Program-made: the position numbers and the translations under genes
The notes under the pieces: generated by a model
What the model was told of the DNA's origin: nothing
What the model saw: only the letters and a program-made list of their open reading frames with translations
The model's database searches: none
Shown: positions 23,300 to 35,029 of the stretch, one piece after another
Position numbering within the stretch: the first letter of the stretch is position 1
How the letters are laid out: each line of letters opens with the position of its first letter
From: Haemonchus contortus
Taxonomy: Eukaryota > Nematoda > Chromadorea > Rhabditida > Trichostrongylidae
Length of the DNA: 64,000 nt
Direction of reading: 5' to 3'
Assembly (NCBI GenBank): GCA_000469685.2
Contig: LS997566.1
Span: 48,195,873 to 48,259,872 of the forward strand

Positions 23300-26200
23300 A
23301 GGACTGGTACAGAGACTGCTGGCTATTGTGCAAAAAAAGTGGCTTAAAGTACATGAGCAACAACTGAAGTTACTCCCAAAAAGACTATAATGTGAAAAAC
23401 AACAATAAGAACCACTATAGAACAAATGCTCCACGGTGGAGATTGCAAAAATACTTTCTTGAGCCTTCAAGGTTGGTGTGTTATTGGCTAGATTTGCTAC
23501 TAAACAGCCGGTACAGAAGATGCTGGTATTGACCAGGCGGAGGCCGGCGTCAATGTTGCCAATTTATAAGGTTTCAAAATATTTTCCAAAGATCCTTGAC
23601 TGGTTAGCAAAGATTATTCAACGTGAAAGCTCATGGCTGAAAGAAGAAATGTACTAAAAACTAAGATTTTAGGCTACTTTCAAAATCCTACTTTTAGCTT
23701 TTTACGTCCAATCTCAACAGTTTTGCCTAAGAATACAAACCTTATACGAGACGGAAACGTAAGAACAAGAATCAAATTTCAAGTTTTCTATGAATTCTGT
23801 TATAGTAAGGAAGTACATATATGTATCCATTCAAACGTGACTTTTAACTCATCAAACCAGATGTATGGTAGAAAAGAAGCGGCGCTCAGACAGGCTGTAA
23901 CGATGCCATTTGCAGAGCAGTACGTCTAATTGACTTCGTTAAAAACGTGCCTTAGCCAAAAAGTGCCGAAGTATGGAACGTCTCCAATGATTCCTTTGTT
24001 TGTGCATGGGAAAAAACCGGATGGCAGTAAAACTGCTGTGTTATACGTTTTGTACGAGGAAAACCTTTGAGAAGGTTCTTAAGCACCCATCGGAGCAGAT
24101 TAACTTATCGAGTCCAAAGTAGTTGATATTATCACATTTGTACCGAGGGATAAACGTTCAATCTCCGACCTGATAATCGAACAATCAAAAGATCTAGAAA
24201 CAGAACAACAACTAACACAGGAAGCTCCAAAGAAGCTAAAGAAGACAACGTGTTTTTTTGACGATTGAAATTGAAAGTTTGTCTGAAACAGCGACAACAA
24301 ACGGAATAGCCGCTATATTATTGTTAAGTTGCGCCTTTCAAGAAGTGGAATGCTCTTCACTTGTTTCCGCTGCTTTGGAATAACTCCTTCGATTCTGCCA
24401 GAAAAATACAAAAAAAATCTCTCGTCACGGCACTACTTCATTATTAAGAGGTTGGTAAAGGTCTTCGATAGACTAATCACTTTCTCCCCGCCCCTATCAC
24501 CCTGAAAAGAGAATGCAGGTGAATCAATGCTCCTAGATCCGGTTATCTCATGAAAAACGTTTCTGACGATAGGTGGAGGCTACGCTTTGCAATCTCTACT
24601 CTCTTTGAGACTTCTTCGACGAGCCCTGACAGCACGAAATTGGCAGCTTGGAATTTGTTTATTATCTGCACCATCAGCTACTCAAGCTAGAGTTCGCTCT
24701 TTCCAGTGCCTCACATGGGAAGGACTTCGTATCCAAGACTTTTGCCAATACAACTATAACAGAGGTCTACTAGGATCCTATCAGAGGATGAACAGGAACA
24801 TCCCAGTATTTTTCTTAATGTATGTCAGCTGATGCTGGATTGTGCTGCGGTCTTCCGAAACTACGATCGAGTTCCGGAGGGTGTCCAAAAAGTGAAACAC
24901 TCGTGGCAAGAAAGATAAATGCGATTCAAATGCGGCATTGTAATATGTACGAAAGAGCTATCGATCTATGATCGCACACCATAAGACAACGCAATGTGCT
25001 TATCACGATAGCGACAACAGAACCGGCAGCAGTGATCGATAATGCAATTAGAAGTGAACCGTTATGTGATGATGAGAACAGCAGTAGTAGTAGAGTCCCA
25101 GGCACAAGTCCGGGTATGAACCTAAGATTAAGAAATCCTTCTTCTAAAAAGTTTTGTATACGATGCATATGGATACAAGACGTGGATTAACGTTATGGGA
25201 GACTGAAGTGGCAGCGTTAGTGCTCTGAAAATGAACTTCAGTAAGGACAAGAGGCCGTGGAAAAATATGGAAAAAAGAGGAATTTGCTCGTTCTAGGTAA
25301 AAGACCCTACGCAATTGCGTTGTGTGTAGGATCGTGTCAGCGTGAAAGGGTTATTCGGAAACGACTGTGAGGTAAATGAAACCATACCAAAGCAAAAATC
25401 ACTTCTGTACGACTTCATGGCTACAATTCCATAGAGCGATATATGCGAGTCAAACGTCGATCAAATTTCCACCAATCACCCGATTTCCAATAGACCGAAT
25501 GCATAGAGCACAGAGAAATGAATAAAATAGTTCACGCTATTTCTACATCTTTCTTTACTCCGGAAAAAAGCATGTTCGATGGATGTCCTGAGGTTTCCAA
25601 GTAAACTACTTTCCAACAGCTTCAAGGACATAGTGTTCTCAATTGTGAAATTCCCAATGAATCTCTGACACAGATGTCGCTTAAAATGGTCATCTCAGAA
25701 TATTAAGCTTTGAAAAAAGGTACCCTAAAACTCTTGAAATCCTGTCTGTTTTCACACATTGCGTGACATTGTCCTTCCGAAAAAAGTGGTCGCTGCCAGA
25801 AGAAGAGTAAGCACGTCGATTTCTGCTCATTTTAAAATAAACAGTTTCTTCCGATATGATGAAAGTGTTGTTGGGTGGCCATCGACCATCGCAAGTCGAT
25901 GACTCATGCTGCACGGTGCGAGCTTACAGCGAACGGATAAAAGGGAAGAGTTGGGTGTAAAAATTTAGATTTGCGAGTGGGAGTGAGAAGGTAAGCTTTA
26001 TTTCTCCCAAGAAGTATCCTATCATAACAAACTGTTTCTTCAAAAAAGTAACAGAATTTGATATGATTGCGGGTTCCCTATAAATGCGTTGTCTGAAGCC
26101 ACTTTGGTGTCTCCTACATGAGCGTACTATACGTAGGCATCCTAACGGCCACGCCAACGCTCACGTGGGAGGACGTCCTGAGGCCAACGTCGAGTTCGCA

Positions 26201-28795
26201 TTATGAAAGTGCCCACTGTCGCTGCAGCTCAGACTGTTTCAATTCGGTGCGTCCCATTGTGAATGGCGCAGCATAAACAAAGCCGTCATAAATCTTTTAG
26301 GTGCGTACGGCGGTAATCCATCTAAGATCCCTTTCTGCTATCTTCAAAGCCACAGCTTACCATAGAGAGAAATTCAGAAACCTTGCACCTCGAACTGTGC
26401 CTTTAGGAAGGAATGCCACTATCTCGTCACATCATTCAACATAAAAGAAAGGGTATTCGTATGTAACCTTGCTGCTAGTTATCGCTGAGCACTCAGAAAA
26501 GAATATAATCATATGATGTCAAAAAGAATTGAAACAGCTCCATGGTTCCCAAATCAGTACAACCAAGGTATCAAAAGTAGTGACCATAATCAACAATAAT
26601 CTGCAGTAGAAAGACACAAACCAAATTCCCAAGTTCTGTGGTCTGGGAAAGCTTCAAAAGATGGGCTCTCAACCATGAATCATCAGCAGCCAATTGAATG
26701 GAAATCACTCCCAATCAGGAAATTTCTAGGCCAATCCAAAAGGCCCTCCACTGTTCGCTTCTTATTCTGTTACTTTATTTCCAAGTCAAGTGACCATGGC
26801 CATTTTGATACTACGCAATTGGGAAAACGGCACAATGCACGTAGTTCTTCACGCCGAACAAGAACCTGATAAGAATCAGAGAAGCAGAGAGTGGCCTTCA
26901 TGAAGGGGCTAGTCCTATAAGAAACAGTTTCAAAATAGGAGTCATGTTTCATGTGTTCAGCAAGTCAATTTAAGCTTTGTATATCACAGAGCAGAACTTC
27001 ATAACCTATCATGACGTATCCCTGAAGTGCGTTCAATGCGGCGTGTAGGTTACATATACGATATGAAATCATAGAAATTCGCCATATGTATTTTAAAACC
27101 TCCAGCATTCCACAAAGCGGGCTTGAAGAAACACGTAACACTCCAGGACAAACTAAAACCTATCAAGGAATTAGAAAGATATCTTCAGTTATTGAAGCAA
27201 AAGCGATATTCAGTATTAAGAAGTGTTATGAAAATCAAGGAATCCAATTCATACGTTGTTAGCTTTGCCAATGCTTGATACATGCACATGCGATAAGCTA
27301 TTCAAAGCAAAAAAGAAACAAAACCTTGGCGGAACGCCAGTTTTGCACCCGCGCCGGTTAGTTTCAAACGGCATAAACCATCGCGCGATCCCGCCCATAA
27401 GGACGAGGTCGAAGAATTCAAATAGAGCGAATGTGTCGACGAAAAGGCATTTACAGGCAGAGAAGGAGGGAGGGAGTGGGAAGGTGTTGATGTCATGATG
27501 CCTGGTCGATAGCTGTTTTGGGAGCACACTATAGGTAACAGGGCAAAACTTGTTCAAACACGTCGTTAGTAACGAGCGATGAAAATCAATAATAGCAACT
27601 CGTAGCAAATGTGAAATGAGAAAGGTAAATGGGTGTCAGAAATTCGCATTTGTTTTTCTTCTTTACATTTGCACCAGCAGTGATACTTGTAATAAACTAT
27701 TTGCCACTAGACCACATAATAACTTGCAGAGGCAGTCATTTTATCCATGAACCTTGTCCTTGCCCAGAGTGGCAACAAAAAAGTGATATTGAAGTGATTT
27801 AAAGTGTGACTAGAGTGAGCAAGATCTATTCCAGGTTTTACCTTTTTACCATGCCCCTCTGATGGCAACAATACTCACCCAACGTCTACCTATTATCGGA
27901 TTGTCCCTATAATGCATGTCATTTTTTAATTCAATTTCTCTTCTGAAATTCCATAGTTTCACATGCCCTTTTCGCTAAATTAAACGGTTACGGTTGTGCG
28001 CAAAAGGACGTTCAGTGGACGAAAATTAGCTCAACATACACGATGGGTATAACCATCTTAAAGCGCACCATGATCCATCAAATATGGAAGCTGACTTCGA
28101 AGGACGGATGTCAACGGCTTTCAAGCTTTGGAAGCACTGATTTTGATCTCGAATACCAAGCTTTCTGTGGTCATCCCTGAGAATTTTATGACAAGCGACC
28201 CGATGAAGAGCGACCGTTCACGACCATTTGTGACAATTAACTGGAGTTTTGGCTCAACGGAAAGGTGGTATACTGAATACTTCTTCTCGACACTGGACCA
28301 AAAAACTATGTGCTTCGCTACAGAGGCTCAGGTACGCCACTTTCCCTGAAATCCCGAGCTAAGAGAACACAGATCACCAACACTCCGTCTATATTACTCC
28401 TTTCCTGGAAATTTTGTGTGCGCTTTTTGTTAGCAGTAGTAATATTTTAAGAGTGACGTTGCCGGTATGTCCATTTATATATACCTAAACATCAGCCTGA
28501 CTTCATAACCTCGTCATGGAATTGGAAGGAAGAGAAGTGGACAATATCATAGAGATAACGATACGATAATACCGTAAGTCTCAATGTGAGAGAAGTATAA
28601 AGTTTTTTTCTCAATAAAAACGATTCCGCTTATGAGGCAAAACCAGTATTCCAAATATTTCACGATAACTCTACAGTGTTCCCTCAGGCACATTTACTAT
28701 CCACTTCCTCCCACTAATACAATCAAATTCCATAGTCTTCTAAGGTCTCTATTTTTTTCAACTTCCGAGGCCTACTCTAGAAATTCAATGCAGAT
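23300..28795. other. Long region without a confident gene
   Basis: Only weak signals. A minus-strand hydrophobic stretch at about 24996-25150, preceded by an ACTTTTTAG-type acceptor, could be a membrane-protein exon. A short terminal-exon-like stretch lies at 23860-23929 (+) after CAAACCAG. A lone copy of the GAACTGTGCCTTTAGG MITE end lies at about 26388-26408. None has supporting phase or homology, so none is called as a gene. Confidence 0.4.
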
Positions 28796-28799
28796 GATT

Positions 28800-29470
28800 A
28801 AAGGCACAGTTCACGTAATTTTGGGTGATCCAGATTATGACGAAAAGTGGAGGATAAGACGGAAAATAGTGCGATGAAGGCAAAGAAACTGCGCGAATCG
28901 GTGTTCCCAAAGTGAAAAAGGCTCCAAAAAATCGTTAAAAGGGGGGCTGGACGAGAATGAGACCAGAAGAATGAATGAGAGTGAGGCGTTTGGACGAGCT
29001 ATACAATGTGGGTCATTGCGTACATGTGGGTCCTGGAGCAAATAACTGACTACGGTAAGCAAGAATTCATTAACGCATAAGCAAAGTTACCAAAAAAACC
29101 CTTGTAACAGTAAAAATAGCTCACCTTTTTCAGCCTCTGCGGGTAGGAAATTAAAGGAGGGATTGCGGCAGCAAAAAGAATAACAGAGGAGAAAAGAATG
29201 GGAGAAAACATCGTCTCACCACTAGGCGATCAGCTGATTGTGTGTGGGTCTTAGAACGAATAATTGCAACCTGTATCGCCTCTACTCTCGTCTGAGGTGA
29301 GATCGATCGAGCGGCGGGAAGGCCGCGCGAGCCGGGAACAGGGCTTCCACTATGCCCTAACCGTCGAGTTTTTGAGCGGGAGAGGGTCCTTTCTATTACC
29401 CTTGCGAGACACTGGGTATTCCTATGGGAAGAGCACAGTAACCATTTTTATCGTGAACTGCGCCGTTAAG
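28800..29470. mobile_element. MITE with TIR AAGGCACAGTTCACG, second subfamily, copy 1
   Basis: Ends at 28800-28815 and 29447-29469 are inverted copies of the terminus used by the 36-765 family, but the interior is different. Landmarks are GGTGATCCAGATTATGACG near the left and GATTGCGGCAGCAAAAAG in the middle. It aligns with 61227-62213. Confidence 0.75.
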
Positions 29471-29479
29471 CATCCTCTG

Positions 29480-30500
29480 CTCCTACCCGGAATAGGAGAG
29501 AATGATGTGCACTAGGATGTACCCAACAACAAACATAAGTATCAAAGCGGATAAGTTGCAATACCAGCACAAAAATCAGGAACCAAGAAATAAAACTACA
29601 GATTTCGATGTGAAACTCTGAGATGACAATTCGTTGAAAGTTGTTGGGTATACTATCCAAATCAGAACCAGGGAAATAATTTATGAGGGAAACAGTTTGC
29701 TGACGGAAAACGAAGTGGCTTTCTTTCTGTTGCGGAACACAGGCAAGTGGCAATGTAACCACGGTTCGAACGTGGGAGCTCGCATTAAATCACTTCACAC
29801 TCCTTCCAGAAGCAGCCCGTATTTGACTGCGAATGAAATAACAAAGCAATGACTCAAATGACATCTGCTCTGGCTCCATTAATCCATTATTCAGGTTAAA
29901 TATGCATTCGAAAGCCGCCACAAACCGGAGTAGAAATTGAATGCGTAGCGCATCATATTAAAAACTGATGCACCTTGTAGTATATTGTAACTGAACGCAA
30001 CATAAATCGTGTCACACGTTTGCTTTCGCACAGAGAATTACCTTTTGTATTTAGCGACGGTCGCAAAATATGATGCACATAGGAATAAGAGTTCAATTTC
30101 TCAAGGAAAACAGTTCAGACGCTGTTCCCAAGAGAGCCCACGGGCAAAGTAAGATAGCTCATGAGCTTTGGAGGAAGCGGGAGGAATCATCTCGAAACCG
30201 TTGAGCATGACCCCTTATAAGTAGTATTTCAAAAAAATCAGCGAGAGCAAAGATTCTCGCCCTCTGTAGCTTAGTATTTGAAAGTGCGACGCGCACATCG
30301 TTTTTATTCCACCAAAAATCTCACTTCCTAGATTTTTCCTCAAACCGACCATGAGTCATAAGTTAATACCGACTTCTTGAAAGGCTTTCCAACTTTGCCA
30401 GATATGTTTGCACATTTTGTGATACATACAGAGGAGGCAAACTGATATATACAGAGCACAATGACACACTAGGAATTGAGCATCCCCACCCCTAGGGAGC
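29480..30500. other. Region without recognised genes
   Basis: A short minus-strand reading at about 30107-30210 (MLNGFEMIPPASSKAHELSY) looks protein-like but is isolated. Nothing else was seen. Confidence 0.4.
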
Positions 30501-30545
30501 ATTAAATTTGAACGCTACAACTACTTGCAACAACATATTTGATAA

Positions 30546-31880
30546 TAACCACTTTACTGGATCTGCCTCGGATAATCAGCGATGAACTCTTGAAATGTTC
30601 GTGCTGCATGATAGACCAGACAGTCGAGACGATATGACCATGCTGGTTCGAGAAGTACGCGAAGGCAACTGCAGCTTCACATATCAGTAAGGTTCCGGAC
30701 ACATGCCAGCCCTGCATATTGTATACCCTGTTAAGAGTAGATTTTTTGAAATGGAAAGGTATCGTAAGAGTTGGAAGAGGCCGCTCTGCGGACACTTAAG
30801 GACATCTGTTCAACTTTGCCGACTGAAAAGTGCAGGTGCACATGAATCGACAAGGCCATCACTACATAGTGACTCAAATACCATGCTAGCTTCAGTGAAA
30901 GAGTACAAAGTAAGAGCTGAAACCAGCTTCAAAAGCTTCAAAGTAAGCACTACCATTTTCACCTGCGTAGACGTGCTGGTGAACTACCAAACTTGCAGCA
31001 TTCTCTGGGTACCAATTTTCTGCAGCATTATAATGCTCGCGTGATGGGAAGAAGCATTGGAAGTCATCTAGGTACAGCGCTTTCAGTTTTTTCCCCACAT
31101 GACCGTTACCCCACCCCCCCCCCCCCCCATATGCTCTAAACATGTCCTGAGACCTTCGTCCTTCCTGAAATAGCCGCGGTGCATTCACATTTTGAACGAT
31201 TTTGCACAGTATATGTAATTTGGATTCTGAACCAGTATCGTTTTCGAATAAGGCAAGAAATTCCACTCTCTTGTCCCGAAACACTTCCCTTCTGTGTAAC
31301 GTCAATCCATCTAAAAAGAGGATTTCATCGTTTGGTCTCGATGTATGTAGGTTTTCTGTTAACCTATTCTCGCTCCAATCCGCTATACCTGTTTAGTAAA
31401 ATCGGAGAGTGGATGCTGCTTGAAATCCAGCATAAAAGATTCTTAGAGTCTTTCAACTCAGTAGTCTTCAATTACACAGACAATACCAACCACACTGAAC
31501 CTTATGCTACCCTCCCTTCGAGCGGTTCGAAAAGGAGTTGAAAGTGGAAAGAGGAAAAAAGTGAATAGAATGAAGCTGAATCAAAAATTAAAGAAAAATA
31601 ATGTTTCTATTAATGCGAAGTTTGTGCAAACCATTAAAAATGAAATCAAACAAGTGGATGAGTCAGTCACGGCGATCCAAAACCGAAGACGACATTGCAG
31701 ATAATCGTGAGTTTAACTGTACACATCCTTCAACGCACACAAACTTCTCACTACCGCAATCTTTATTTGCAGGACACTCGTTGCCGATTTGCATCCTCAC
31801 GCTATGGACTAATGACGGAAAATTGAAGCAATCTTCTTGAAGAAACCTATATTTCTCAAACAATAGACTTCGGCCCTTCT
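30546..31880 (-). CDS. Candidate split host gene, product not recognised
   Basis: Four minus-strand stretches read like protein and are bounded by plausible splice signals. About 31730-31810: EB/EGF-like cysteine spacing, with GNECPANKDCGSEKFVCVEG, then a GT. About 31142-31293, after CTCTTTTTAG: RREVFRDKRVEFLALFENDTG and KLHILCKIVQNVNAPRLFQ. About 30965-31058, after GTACCTAG: DDFQCFFPSREHYNAAENWY, then GTGAAA. About 30546-30724, after CTTAACAG: NMQGWHVSGTLLICEAAVAF, then GTAAAG. The cysteine-rich part suggests a secreted or extracellular protein. Phases across these boundaries do not all agree as drawn, so exons are missing, boundaries are wrong, or the locus is decayed. Coordinates are approximate. 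Confidence 0.35.
31114..31128. repeat. Poly-C tract, 15 bp
   Basis: Longest homopolymer C run in the window. It lies in what would be an intron of the candidate minus-strand gene. Confidence 0.9.
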
Positions 31881-31929
31881 CGATAAAGTGCACAGCTGTG
31901 CAGGGGAAAGGTACGATCCTCCCCATCCC

Positions 31930-32185
31930 ATCTTTTCAAATAGAGAAATTTGGAGGTGGAAATATTCAAAAAACTGAGAACTGGGATACGGTGTAATATG
32001 CATTCGCATTGTAACAAACGCAGAAGGGTGGTGGTGGCAATTCGCATGTGGAGGCACGCGCATAGTAAGTGGATTTAATCCCAATTCGACATCCGGCGCA
32101 TAGCAAACTGTCCGGCATGAGTTACCTACTATTAAGACGGCCTTCGATGAGCTATAACTGTTGGCTTTTGACTGGCTTCAACTAA
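31930..32185. other. No gene seen
   Basis: AT-rich spacer between the candidate gene and a Helitron fragment. Confidence 0.45.
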
Positions 32186-32960
32186 CCTGCTATATATAAT
32201 TCGCTAAATGTGCCTTTCGATGTGTCGGTAGGTCTGTTTGTGTGTGTATGTGTGTGTGTGGGTTGTGTGTCGGTGTGTGTGTTTGACCGGAAATTTATAA
32301 CTCCTGTTCCCGCGGACCTAGAGCGTTCAAACTTGGTGGGAGTACAGGAGACAGGATGGGAACACTCATGGCAGGTAGCAGGATGCCCACAGGGGGAGGG
32401 GCGTACACGATAGAAGTATTATACCGCAAATTAACAACTTCTGTTTACGTAAAGCTACAGCTTTGAAATTTGGTATAAATACAGGCGGTAGCACGGGAAC
32501 ACTCATGACAAGTAGCAGGACAGGACTATGCCCACGGATGGCGGGGCCTGCGCGATAGGAATTTGTGACCGTAAGTTCATAACACGTGTCTTTCGTATTA
32601 ACAGTGGTAATGAATGATGTAGGATAAGACGGCGACAGGAACCGAAGACAATTGATAAGAGAAAAGGGGCCTAAGAGAGTACGAGTCATCTGCTGATCGA
32701 AATCTTAACCCTTCGATATTTACGATGTAGCTTTTACTGCTCAGTATGTTTCTTTCGATAAGACGAGATGGTAGAATAGGATGACAAAATAGAGAGGAAA
32801 ATGCAGTGATAGGGACCCATTAGCGGCACTACGATGTGCAGATGTGACTTTTGTTCATTTCTTGCTATTAGATTACGACCGCGATGTCTCCGTAAAAATA
32901 AGGATCCATCGATAACGACATCTGATAATCTCAAGGCTTTGGTTGCCTAACAGTTGTCTT
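32186..32960 (+). mobile_element. Partial Helitron, group C
   Basis: Begins CTATATATAATTCGCTAAATG with a GT-rich tract (GTGTGTATGTGTGTGTG). About two array units follow to 32570, then the internal module with GATAGGGACC and GATTACGACCGC (32810-32885). This order matches the minus-strand copy at 42675-44272 read in reverse. The terminal CTRR hairpin was not located. Confidence 0.6.
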
Positions 32961-33019
32961 TATTTGGTATTTATTTTTAAGGACGAGAGCAGAAGATTGA
33001 GACTTCCAAGAACCGACTG

Positions 33020-34360
33020 GTGTATACAGGGTGGCGAAAAACTACGTGCGCGCGAATTTAGATGCGATCACCTGACTGCTTTGAACATCAAAGACGGTTT
33101 TTACGCATCAATTGCTTTTCTTACATCTTCGATAATCAGCCTGTGAGGAGAAAGTTGTTCTCAAGACCATGGTGTGGGCCTGCACAAGTCGCGAGGATAT
33201 TGCACGCCTTGCCAGCGGCGGGATGAAGAATACTGCAATTGCGTCGAAGTTCAGAATTCCTCGGGGGACGGTACGAACGTGCGTCCGAGGGTGCGCGCGG
33301 CAAATTGCGCGGCCAAGTTCGTTACGATTTGTACGACTGCGGCGCCAATTTTCGGGGCAGAAACTCGAAGTAGTGTAGTTTAGTAGGGTCAGATGATCCT
33401 CCTAATCCACTCTATTTCGAATTTGGGCCCCAATGATAGACGCCAATGTCGTTCGAATCATTACGAACTTCGCCGCGCAGTTTGCCGCGCGCATCCTCGG
33501 ACGTACGTTCGTACACATACCCGAATTCCTCTGAGAACAGTTCAAAAGATTGCGAAGCAATGGAAGTAGGAAGGATACGTCCTAACTGAGCCGGGAAGAG
33601 GAAGGAAGCGGACTGTCAACACAAGGAGGATGCGTGGTATTATCAAGAAGAGGATTGACCGTAAGGATGATCGGAGCCTGAACAAAATGGCAGTAGAGCT
33701 CAAAATCTCCAGAAAATCAGTTCAAATGATAGTGAGAAATGAGCTCGGGCTTCGAAGTTATCGCCTATCGAATGGACATGCTCTTACCGAAAAAGCAAAG
33801 CAAAGCCGAAAAGAAAAATGCAAGAAACTGCTGGAGTTTCTCAAGGTGCGCCGCATTGAAGACGTTCTTTGGTCTGACGAGAAGCTGTTCACCATGGAAG
33901 TGGCTAAAAACCCTCAGAATCACCAACAACTTCTTAATTCCTTGATTTCCTCGAGGCCAAAATTGGCCCCTTCCTGACGAAGGGTCTGTGGCCTTCTAGA
34001 GCCCATTTGGACTTTGCTGTTTGGGGTTATATGGAAGAGGAACTATGGAATAGCAATGTGAAAAGTTTGGTGGGTTCGCGAAATGAAGCCTGCAAAATGT
34101 GAGACAGTTTGGACCTCGACTACCTTAGGCGCACCGTCGACTCGGTGAAAAGACGAATCGAGGCCTGTATCAAAGAAGAAGGCGGCTTTTCGAAAATTTG
34201 TTGCGATTATGTTGCCACTCTAATTGTGGTATATCCAAAACATGCATTCTTAACGCATCAATCGCTTCTTCGGTTGTCGAAAAACGTTGACGTCTCACTT
34301 TTTTTTACGGACGGGAATAAAAAGAAGTCATTCTGTGCCAAAGCCAGGGCTATATGGCGG
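33020..34360 (+). pseudogene. Tc1/mariner (IS630)-superfamily transposase pseudogene
   Basis: Reading in pieces: an N-terminal HTH (SREDIARLASGGMKNTAIAS and KFRIP, to 33262), then a MITE insertion, then RTVQKIAKQWK (33535-33570). The second HTH and linker follow at 33630-33860 (DDRSLNKMAVELKISRKSVQ, RNELGLRSYRL). VLWSDEKLFT at about 33865 holds the first catalytic Asp, and LDFAVWGYMEEEL (about 34008-34045) is the block before the last catalytic residue. The C-terminal LDLDYLRRTVDSVKRRIEAC lies at 34110-34170. The middle of the catalytic domain is deleted. A possible left terminus, CAGGGTGGCGAAAAACTACG, lies near 33030. The family moves DNA by cut and paste; this copy cannot. Confidence 0.8.
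33263..33522. mobile_element. Palindromic MITE, about 85-bp TIRs, 9-bp target duplication
   Basis: Arms of about 85 bp at 33263-33350 and 33437-33522 are inverted copies (GTACGAACGT(G/A)CGTCCGAGG, then GCGCGCGGCAAA(T/C)TGCGCGG). GAATTCCTC stands immediately on both sides (33254-33262 and 33523-33531). It splits the HTH of the surrounding transposase exactly between KFRIP and RTVQ. A 9-bp target duplication with long inverted ends is typical of Mutator-like elements; that assignment is inferred. Confidence 0.8.
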
Positions 34361-34368
34361 ACTACTCA

Positions 34369-34682
34369 TCAAATCGATGTTTCAAGTGCTGAAAAATGCA
34401 GTTGTTTGAGCCGATATGAGAGAGCTTGCACTGTCGTGGTGAAGGGTTTTTTTTCAAACATTTTTTTGACAGTCAAATGTTCATGCAATATTGAATGTAT
34501 GCTGGTCCCTCTAATGCCTGAGGTTGTTCCAATCTCACGAAAGTTCACATAACGACCTTGCAATATTAGCTTACGCGCAGCATCGGAACAACAACAGATT
34601 TTGGACGACCTCCACTAAAGTCGTTTTGGAGTGAATTACGACCTCGGACGAATTCACCATACCATCGATAAGCATGGTCCTT
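34369..34682 (-). pseudogene. mariner transposase N-terminal remnant
   Basis: On the minus strand the stretch reads YRWYGEFVRGRNSLQNDFSG and GRPKSVVVP (about 34682-34590). Then, after frame changes, come VNFREI, GTSIHSILHEHLTVKK (to about 34455), matching the first HTH, linker and second HTH of mariner-family transposases. The catalytic domain is missing. The upstream side is cut by the LINE tail at 34683. It is a different lineage from the copy at 14735. Confidence 0.75.
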
Positions 34683-34975
34683 TATTTATTTATTTATTTA
34701 TTCGAAATACACACAAAGGTGCGCTTCAGTAGCAAGCAATAAAACGAAACCAGTTACAATTTTAAACAGCAGAAAAAGACATAAAAACGCACATCAAGAA
34801 AGAACGATACGCATAAGTGGATTTTCTTTAGGCTATACACGTCTAGAAATCTTGTATGCCTAACAAAGCAAGAAGGTCTAGCTTCCCCAATTTCTTTTTG
34901 AACGCATCGGTATTGCGCGCCTCTGTATTTATCGCCAAAAATTGAACAAAGTTCTTCCATGTCCTGTTATTGAGT
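34683..34975 (-). mobile_element. CR1/L2-like LINE 3' end with TTTA tail
   Basis: Read on the minus strand the segment begins with NNRTWKNFVQFLA and ends FKKKLGKLDLLALL, the kind of C-terminal W-N-x-LP / FKxxL tail seen in CR1/L2-type reverse transcriptases. An untranslated stretch and a microsatellite tail (ATAA/TAAA repeats, 34683-34703 on plus as TTTATTTATTTA) follow. The 5' part is missing, as expected for truncated LINE copies. It sits inside the mariner remnant. Confidence 0.6.
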
Positions 34976-34977
34976 TT

Positions 34978-34979
<2 letters not shown>

Positions 34980-35026
<47 letters not shown>
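34980..35026. repeat. (TA)n microsatellite
   Basis: About 23 TA units. The same TA tract resumes at 36107 after the Helitron, so the Helitron inserted within it. Confidence 0.95.

Positions 35027-35029
<3 letters not shown>

Noticed and set aside
24926..25168. Membrane-transporter exon on the minus strand
   Set aside because: Hydrophobic and preceded by a possible acceptor, but no motif of a named family and no partner exon.
27249..27608. 119-codon minus-strand frame as a gene
   Set aside because: No recognisable domain, no splice context, and competing plus-strand frames of similar quality.
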